12,269 nt of DNA from Fidelibacterota bacterium UBA1611 (lineage in GTDB: Bacteria > Fidelibacterota > Marinisomatia > Marinisomatales > UBA1611). This document shows, in pieces, positions 8,289-12,269 of the stretch (its first letter is position 1; each line of letters begins with the position of its first letter). The stretch covers positions 1 through 12,269 of the forward strand of contig DCMX01000171.1 in assembly GCA_002321855.1 (NCBI GenBank), read 5' to 3'. The translations under genes were made by a program, and so were the position numbers. The notes beneath the pieces were generated by a model. It did not search any database. It worked only from the letters and a program-made list of their open reading frames with translations, and was not told the DNA's origin.

Positions 8289-9140
8289 ATGGACAATAAT
8301 AAGGTCAGTTCCAAAGAAGTAGGGTTAGAGATCGGTCTAGTGCTAGGTCGCTTTCTATTCAACACTGAACATTTGCATTATGGTTACTGGCCGCCAGAAC
8401 TACAGGTCGAGCCATCAAATCTTAAACATGCACAGGAGCTTCATTCTAAACTCATCTTGGAATCAATCCCTGATGGAGTGCAAACGATCCTGGATGTGGG
8501 CAGTGGTTCCGGAGGCTTAGCAGAAAAGTTGATCACTAAGGGGTATCAAGTACATTGTGTTTCTCCGAGCGAATACCTATCAAACCGGATCGAAGAGAGC
8601 CTAGGGGAAAAAGTGCATGTTTTTCGTAGCACCCTGGAGAGTTTGGTCACAAATGAAACCTATGACCTTGTTCTATTCAGTGAGAGCTTTCAATATGTAA
8701 AGGTCTTGAAGGCATTGGCTCAGGTGACCACCGTTTTAAGGAAGGATGGGTATCTATTGATTTGTGATTTCTTTCGAAAACCTGGAACAGGAAGACGCCC
8801 ATTAGGAGGCGGTCATGATTGGCAGTTATTCCAGGGTAAAATAAATAGATTCCCTTTCCAGGAATTATTAAACCAGGACATTACAGCTGAAACAGCACCA
8901 ACAATGGATGTGGTCAATAAATTCTTAGATGAAGTGGCAGATCCGGTCCGTACCTTATCTGCTCGGTACTTAGATAGCAATTATCCCAGTATCATGAAAA
9001 TCTTTTACTGGTACTTTGCTAAACGTATCGCCAAGATAAATAGAATTTATTTCTCTGGAAGCCTGACCAGCGAAATGTTCAATCGAATGAAAACATATCG
9101 ATTATTATTGTATCGGATGGTACCCGATAATAAGAAATAG
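8289..9140 (+). CDS. Class I SAM-dependent methyltransferase, substrate unknown
   Basis: A 283-residue enzyme with a Rossmann-type S-adenosylmethionine site. Motif I is ILDVGSGSGGLAEKL (67-81), followed by the strand QVHCVSPSEYL (87-97), a motif II/post-II region DLVLFSESFQYV (126-137), and a motif III-like LRKDGYLLICDFFRKP (150-165). The N-terminal HLHYGYWP (28-35) recalls the HYGYW segment of small-molecule and lipid methyltransferases (sterol, tocopherol and cyclopropane-synthase-like groups), so a lipid or small-molecule acceptor is plausible but not shown. The C-terminal third is basic and aromatic (IFYWYFAKRIAKINRIYF), which could allow membrane contact. There is no Shine-Dalgarno sequence before the ATG. 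It stands alone on the plus strand, divergent from rarA and convergent with the tRNA-Thr, with no terminator between. Confidence 0.85.
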   Translation: MDNNKVSSKEVGLEIGLVLGRFLFNTEHLHYGYWPPELQVEPSNLKHAQELHSKLILESIPDGVQTILDVGSGSGGLAEKLITKGYQVHCVSPSEYLSNRIEESLGEKVHVFRSTLESLVTNETYDLVLFSESFQYVKVLKALAQVTTVLRKDGYLLICDFFRKPGTGRRPLGGGHDWQLFQGKINRFPFQELLNQDITAETAPTMDVVNKFLDEVADPVRTLSARYLDSNYPSIMKIFYWYFAKRIAKINRIYFSGSLTSEMFNRMKTYRLLLYRMVPDNKK

Positions 9141-9145
9141 AAAAG

Positions 9146-9218
9146 AGCCACCGAGAGGACTCGAACCTCCGACCCGCTCATTACGAATGAGCTGCTCTAC
9201 CAGCTGAGCTACGGTGGC
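9146..9218 (-). tRNA. tRNA-Thr (anticodon CGU)
   Basis: The minus strand folds as a complete 73-base cloverleaf. The acceptor stem GCCACCG/CGGTGGC is seven perfect pairs, the D arm is GCTC..GAGC with a GG in the loop, the anticodon stem is GCTCA/TGAGC with loop TTCGTAA, the variable loop is GGGTC, and the T arm GGAGG/CCTCT has loop TTCGAGT. The anticodon CGU (9185-9183) reads ACG threonine codons. G1-C72, C2-G71 and G35/U36 agree with known threonine identity elements. The discriminator is U, and CCA is not encoded (TCT follows), so it must be added after transcription. It lies 57 bp downstream of the YidD-like gene, beyond that gene's terminator. Confidence 0.96.
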
Positions 9219-9267
9219 AATAGAGTATTAATAGAGTGGACAAAACTAAAGTATCTTATTTTATTTG

Positions 9268-9300
9268 AAAAAGCGTTATTCTACTTCAGACGATAACGCT
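9268..9300 (-). terminator. Intrinsic terminator at the 3' end of the YidD-like gene
   Basis: On the minus strand AGCGTTAT (9300-9293) and ATAACGCT (9279-9272) form a perfect 8-bp stem around a 13-base loop, followed at once by TTTT (9271-9268) and further A/T-rich sequence. The stem lies partly inside the coding sequence and contains the TAA stop (9278-9276), so the last codons of the gene double as the terminator. It would separate the YidD-like transcript from the tRNA-Thr. The stem is only moderately GC-rich and the T run short, so termination may be partial. Confidence 0.6.
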
Positions 9301-9908
9301 GTTTGATAAAATTTAGCTGATCTCCATCCGCCATAGATCTCGCCTAAGTAGGCAATAATAAAAACAGCAGTAAAAAATGGACCAGCATATGGTTGTTTTT
9401 GATCGATTGCCATGTAAGCTGCGTTTCCTAAGAGTGAAAGTGTCATAAAACTAAATATTCCATCATATGGTCTCCCAGCATATATTCGACCAAGACCTGG
9501 TACAATGGATAACCCCGCAGCAATAATGGGCGATTTATTAGATGGCTGATATATTCTTGGTTCCACAAGATCGATCAATCTGCCATCCTCATCCTTGAAA
9601 AATGCCTGACTCTCTACATGATAACGAAAGGCTCCTGGATTACAGCGAATGATTCTATCCGCCGCCACAGCACATCCCAGAATAATGCCATGGTCTTTGA
9701 TAGCTTTTGCACCGTAATTAGAACAACTGGGATAGAATTGGCAATTAAAAAGATTTGTGTTATATGAGATTCGTTGCCAGCCGGCAATTGGTAATATTGC
9801 TACTTTCCTGAAAATAGAGATTTCTGATGATACCAAGAGTGAATCAACTGGATATCTTATTTGTCCGAAGGCGGTCGTAATAAATACGATCAGGATTATC
9901 TTACGCAT
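9276..9908 (-). CDS. YidD-domain (membrane protein insertion efficiency factor-like) protein with signal-like N-terminus and membrane tail
   Basis: A 210-residue protein. Residues about 53-95 carry the YidD signature: NCQFYPSCSNYGAKAI (55-70), then DHG (72-74), and DRIIRCNPGA (84-93), including Cys56, Cys62 and Cys89. Canonical YidD is a protein of roughly 70-90 residues that assists YidC-dependent insertion. Here an N-terminal hydrophobic segment (MRKIILIVFITTAFGQ, 1-16) resembles a signal peptide or anchor. The C-terminal part is hydrophobic, with likely membrane segments near 127-138, 150-167 and 174-190; its PGLGRIYAGRPYDG (137-150) resembles the PG-GQ-Y-G motif of TM2/DUF5683-type small membrane proteins. 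The frame could be extended to a TTG at 9983, but the ATG at 9908 is preferred because the hydrophobic N-terminus starts there; no Shine-Dalgarno sequence supports either. Involvement in membrane insertion is inferred from the domain only. Confidence 0.82.
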   Translation of the reverse strand: MRKIILIVFITTAFGQIRYPVDSLLVSSEISIFRKVAILPIAGWQRISYNTNLFNCQFYPSCSNYGAKAIKDHGIILGCAVAADRIIRCNPGAFRYHVESQAFFKDEDGRLIDLVEPRIYQPSNKSPIIAAGLSIVPGLGRIYAGRPYDGIFSFMTLSLLGNAAYMAIDQKQPYAGPFFTAVFIIAYLGEIYGGWRSAKFYQTALSSEVE

Positions 9909-9988
9909 ATTTTGAGAACTAAGAGGATTTTCCTTGAGTTCTAAGTTCCTTCCTGTGTTAGATTCGGTCAAACAGCTAACCAAAAATT
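9909..9988. promoter_or_regulatory. Divergent intergenic region with an imperfect hairpin
   Basis: These 80 bp separate the YidD-like gene (minus) from the two-helix small protein (plus). AGAACT (9915-9920) and AGTTCT (9937-9942) are a perfect 6-bp inverted repeat. Between them a second short stem forms around GAGGA-TTT-TCCTT, giving an interrupted hairpin. A weak plus-strand promoter candidate is TTGAGT (9934-9939), an 18-base spacer and TTAGAT (9958-9963). No T run follows the hairpin in either direction, so it does not look like a terminator; an operator or a 5'-leader hairpin of the YidD-like mRNA is possible. Confidence 0.35.
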
Positions 9989-10309
9989 ATGGAAAATATA
10001 ATTGAAACAATGACCGCTAACCCGGTATATCTGGCCATTGCGGTCATTCTAGCACTGGTCATGGTATTCGGTTTCATTAAAAAGATCATCAAACTTATAT
10101 TGTTGACCGCATCAGTTTTTATCCTGTATGTGGCCTATCTCCATTATACGGGGAAAGACACTGATGAGATTACAAGATCAATGACAAAAACAGCAGAAGC
10201 AGCAAAAGATGCAGTTACAAAAACAACGGAAAAGATCAAGGAATCCGCTGTTAAAAAATTGGAAAAAGAGGCAGAAAAAAAGACAGCTGAACTATTGGAA
10301 AACAATTAG
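9989..10309 (+). CDS. Small membrane protein with two transmembrane helices and a charged helical tail, function unknown
   Basis: A 106-residue protein I do not recognise. Residues about 12-29 and 34-50 are strongly hydrophobic and separated only by a short basic turn (KKIIK, 30-34), which suggests a tight transmembrane hairpin. From about 56 to 106 the chain is almost entirely Lys, Glu, Ala and Thr (TKTAEAAKDAVTKTTEKIK and onward), with no Pro or Gly, and should form a long amphipathic helix or coiled coil. It resembles YtxH- or LEA-like low-complexity tails, a resemblance of composition rather than evidence of homology. The ATG at 9989 has no Shine-Dalgarno sequence. The gene is divergent from the YidD-like gene and overlaps the next minus-strand gene by 4 bp at the stop codons. 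The regular hydrophobic-then-amphipathic design supports a real gene. Confidence 0.72.
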   Translation: MENIIETMTANPVYLAIAVILALVMVFGFIKKIIKLILLTASVFILYVAYLHYTGKDTDEITRSMTKTAEAAKDAVTKTTEKIKESAVKKLEKEAEKKTAELLENN

Positions 10310-10752
10310 ATCGATATTGGTCCAGTTTCGTTCTTTAATAATTCTTCAAACCCAATTCCAAGTACACTTCCAATTATAACCAGGGTGAGGATGATGGTCA
10401 GGCTTCCCAAGTAAATAAGACTGGAAATAAATAGAAATTTCCTTATGCTGTTCAGTGCTGCAGCAAATTCCCTATCACTCTCATTTAATAAAGCAAAACG
10501 CAAATGAGATGCAGACCCAGTGAGCTGGAGACCCAGATAAATAAGTAATGCAGCTACACCAATAGTAGGTATTGCAAATAAGTTCATATCATTGTCTGGC
10601 AGAAAATAGGGTAAAGAGAACATCAGGTTAGATACACCTATGACAATGTTAATGCTACCCAATACCTTGGCCCATCGCCCTAATTTTGTTAAACTTTCGG
10701 TCCCATCGCTATCCAGTTGAAAATACAGGGAGCCAAATGGTTCGTTTGTCAT
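10306..10752 (-). CDS. Small integral membrane protein (DUF5362-like), function unknown
   Basis: A 148-residue protein starting at the ATG at 10752, four bases after the phoH stop, with a weak AGAG before it; a longer frame to 10824 would run back through the end of phoH and is less likely. Three hydrophobic segments are visible at about 28-50, 57-77 and 107-132, with a polar helix between the second and third (HLRFALLNESDREFAAAL, about 83-100). The arrangement, including a basic GRWAK before the first helix, recalls the DUF5362 family of small bacterial membrane proteins, but this is from memory of the pattern and uncertain. The very short gap makes it part of the phoH transcript and probably translationally coupled. 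No catalytic motif is apparent. Confidence 0.78.
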   Translation of the reverse strand: MTNEPFGSLYFQLDSDGTESLTKLGRWAKVLGSINIVIGVSNLMFSLPYFLPDNDMNLFAIPTIGVAALLIYLGLQLTGSASHLRFALLNESDREFAAALNSIRKFLFISSLIYLGSLTIILTLVIIGSVLGIGFEELLKNETGPISI

Positions 10753-10756
10753 TGCT

Positions 10757-12082
10757 CTAAAGTAGTTCACTAGCGAGATCCGCCAACTGCGATCGCTCAC
10801 CTTTTTCCAATGTAATATGCGCATACATATCCTGATCTTTCATCCGGCTGGTCAAATAGGTCAAACCGTTGGATCGCTTATCCAAATATGGGTGATCGAT
10901 CTGTTGAATATCTCCGGTAAAAACGATCTTGGTTCCGTCGCCTGCGCGCGTGATAATGGTTTTTACTTCATGGGGGGTTAGGTTTTGGGCCTCGTCAACA
11001 ATAAAAAATGATCTTTGAAGGCTCCGTCCGCGAATATATGCCAGTGGTGTGATCAATAGTTTCTCATCTTCCAGCATTTGATTGATCTTTTTCACCCGTT
11101 TATCCTTTGCCCTGAATTGATGCCGAATGACGGAAAGATTATCAAAAAGAGGCTGCATATAAGGGTCCATTTTTGATTGGATATCACCAGGTAAGAATCC
11201 CAGGTCGCGGTTACTTAATGGCACGATCGGACGTGCTAAGTAAATTTTTCTGTAATCAGATCTACATTTCAAAGCACCAGCTAAGGCTATAAGGGTCTTC
11301 CCTGTTCCTGCCTTACCGGATAGAGTGACTAATTGAACTTTGTTATCAGTTACCATGTGCAGAGCAAAGGATTGTTCCGCGTTGCGCGGTAGTATCCCAT
11401 AAGCTGGCATCTTTTCAACTCGTAAGATCTTATCTTCGATCGCATTATATGTTGCCAAGGCTGATTTTGTACCATTTCTAATAATAAAATTTTCGTTGGC
11501 TTTTGGTTTGGTTATGCTTGGAAATGCAGTAAGGTCTATTTGTCCAGTGTTAATCAACGTTTCAATTGCCGCTCCAGGAGCATCTTCAACCAATCGACTA
11601 CCTGTATAGACTGAATCCAGATCCATGATCTTATCGGTAGTATAATCTTCTGCAGTGATTCCGAGGGAACGAGCTTTGAGACGCATGTTGGTATCTTTTG
11701 ATATTAGAATAGTCTCTCGCTCCGAGTTTTTATTAGAAAGTTTATAGGCACAATTCAAGATACGGTGATCTGGACAATCTTCTTGGAATGCGGCCTCCAC
11801 ATCTGGATGCCAATTATGGTTGACAACAACCCTGATCTTGCCCTGCTTCTGGTCTTGGAGGTTACTATCATCGGTTGATTTTTGGTTGGATAGTTCATCT
11901 AGCTGGCGCAAGAACTCACGCGCATTAAAGTGTAATTGTTCATTTCCGCGCTTGAAATGGTCAAGCTCTTCTAAAACAGATATGGGGACCACAATGTCAT
12001 TTTCCTCGAACTGATGAATACATGTAGAATCATGTAAAACAACATTCGTATCTATGACAAATAGTTTTCTTTTTTCACTCAA
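10757..12082 (-). CDS. PIN-domain PhoH-family ATPase (PhoH2 type)
   Basis: A 441-residue cytosolic protein joining an N-terminal PIN nuclease-like domain to a PhoH P-loop ATPase, the PhoH2/YlaK architecture linked with RNA unwinding and cleavage. The PIN part (about 6-150) shows VIDTNVVLHD (Asp11), VLEELDHFK (Glu38/Glu39), DHRIL (Asp106) and ISKDTNMRLKA (Asp130), the usual acidic cluster. The ATPase part (about 225-440) has Walker A GKAGTGKT (256-263), ARPIVP (283-288), LGFLPGD (294-300), Walker B FFIVDEAQNLTP (359-370, Asp363 and Glu364) and TGDIQQID (389-396). All key residues are present, so both activities look intact. The only usable start is TTG at 12082: an in-frame TAG lies two codons upstream, and PIN strand 1 begins at residue 6. 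There is no Shine-Dalgarno sequence. The small membrane gene follows 4 bp downstream. Confidence 0.94.
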   Translation of the reverse strand: MSEKRKLFVIDTNVVLHDSTCIHQFEENDIVVPISVLEELDHFKRGNEQLHFNAREFLRQLDELSNQKSTDDSNLQDQKQGKIRVVVNHNWHPDVEAAFQEDCPDHRILNCAYKLSNKNSERETILISKDTNMRLKARSLGITAEDYTTDKIMDLDSVYTGSRLVEDAPGAAIETLINTGQIDLTAFPSITKPKANENFIIRNGTKSALATYNAIEDKILRVEKMPAYGILPRNAEQSFALHMVTDNKVQLVTLSGKAGTGKTLIALAGALKCRSDYRKIYLARPIVPLSNRDLGFLPGDIQSKMDPYMQPLFDNLSVIRHQFRAKDKRVKKINQMLEDEKLLITPLAYIRGRSLQRSFFIVDEAQNLTPHEVKTIITRAGDGTKIVFTGDIQQIDHPYLDKRSNGLTYLTSRMKDQDMYAHITLEKGERSQLADLASELL

Positions 12083-12269
12083 TAGCTAATCTGGGGTTGC
12101 AATGAAAGGATGATATAGTATAAAAATTCAATGAGATGTTGAAATTTAAGATTAGAATAAAAGATTGTTCAAGTTTAACAGATACCAATAAAACAAGGGT
12201 AAAGTTTAAAAGACTTCATATATGATGAAAAAGGAATATCAAAACAATTGATATTTCGGACCTGTGAGA
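12083..12269. promoter_or_regulatory. AT-rich upstream region of phoH, no gene seen
   Basis: These 187 bp are strongly AT-rich and contain no credible coding frame. On the minus strand TATACT (12122-12117) is a good -10 match about 35 bases before the TTG start, with a poor TTTCAA at 16 bases as -35. Further upstream TTGAAC (12172-12167) with TTAAAT after 17 bases is a second candidate. A perfect 8-bp inverted repeat, AATATCAA / TTGATATT (12235-12242 and 12248-12255, 5-base loop), is followed on the minus strand by CC and a run of five T. It could be a weak terminator of a gene beyond the window, or an operator. Confidence 0.4.

Noticed and set aside
9146..9218. tRNA-Thr as an integration site for a genomic island carrying the methyltransferase
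   Set aside because: No integrase gene and no second copy of the tRNA 3' end were found in the window, and the methyltransferase shows no obvious difference in composition.
9909..9983. N-terminal extension of the YidD-like protein from the TTG at 9983
   Set aside because: It would add 25 polar residues before a clear hydrophobic N-terminus, uses a rare start codon and would fill the divergent control region. The ATG at 9908 is simpler.
10753..10824. N-terminal extension of the three-helix membrane protein back into phoH
   Set aside because: It would overlap the phoH coding end by about 70 bp. The ATG four bases after the phoH stop gives the usual coupled arrangement.
12222..12251. Short plus-strand frame starting ATGATGAAAAAG near the right edge
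   Set aside because: It reaches a TGA after nine codons and has no ribosome site; the surrounding DNA is AT-rich non-coding sequence.
1..12269. CRISPR arrays, insertion sequences, phage, toxin-antitoxin or defence genes
   Set aside because: No regularly spaced repeats, transposase motifs, long terminal inverted repeats or recognisable defence domains were seen. The PIN domain present belongs to a PhoH2 fusion, and I found no evident antitoxin gene in the AT-rich region upstream of it.

Overview
The window looks like ordinary chromosomal housekeeping DNA from a Gram-negative, outer-membrane-bearing bacterium of roughly 40% GC. The outer membrane follows from a full-length LptD. Only one of ten starts (hisS) has a strong Shine-Dalgarno sequence. 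That scarcity, the large LptD with a long OstA-like N-terminal half, and the DUF2007 and DUF5362-like small genes suggest the Fibrobacteres-Chlorobi-Bacteroidetes (FCB) side of the tree, perhaps Marinimicrobia-like. This placement is an inference; no 16S gene is present.

Layout. Positions 1-8154 form one minus-strand block, read right to left: rarA (AAA+ fork-maintenance ATPase), lptD (LPS assembly barrel), a 112-residue zinc-ribbon/DUF2007 protein, hisS (histidyl-tRNA synthetase) and topA (DNA topoisomerase I, cut by the left edge after 525 codons). Spacings are short (15 bp, 59 bp, a 4-bp overlap, 72 bp), so this is probably an operon, with a possible extra promoter for topA at the end of hisS. 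A 134-bp divergent gap separates rarA from a plus-strand SAM-dependent methyltransferase (8289-9140). The methyltransferase runs convergently almost into a minus-strand tRNA-Thr(CGU) at 9146-9218.

Next come a minus-strand YidD-domain protein with a signal-like N-terminus and a membrane tail (9276-9908), ending in an intrinsic terminator, and a divergent plus-strand 106-residue protein with two membrane segments and a charged helical tail (9989-10309). That small gene overlaps by 4 bp, tail to tail, a minus-strand three-helix membrane protein (10306-10752). The latter lies 4 bp downstream of a PIN-PhoH ATPase gene (10757-12082), which appears to start with TTG. The last 187 bp hold upstream regulatory sequence and no gene.

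Functionally the window mixes DNA topology and repair (topA, rarA), translation (hisS, tRNA-Thr), RNA metabolism (phoH2) and envelope biogenesis (lptD, the YidD-like protein and small membrane proteins). I see no mobile element, CRISPR array, phage gene or defence system, and nothing that amounts to a convincing new system. The best leads are the unusual YidD architecture and the small uncharacterised membrane proteins beside it.
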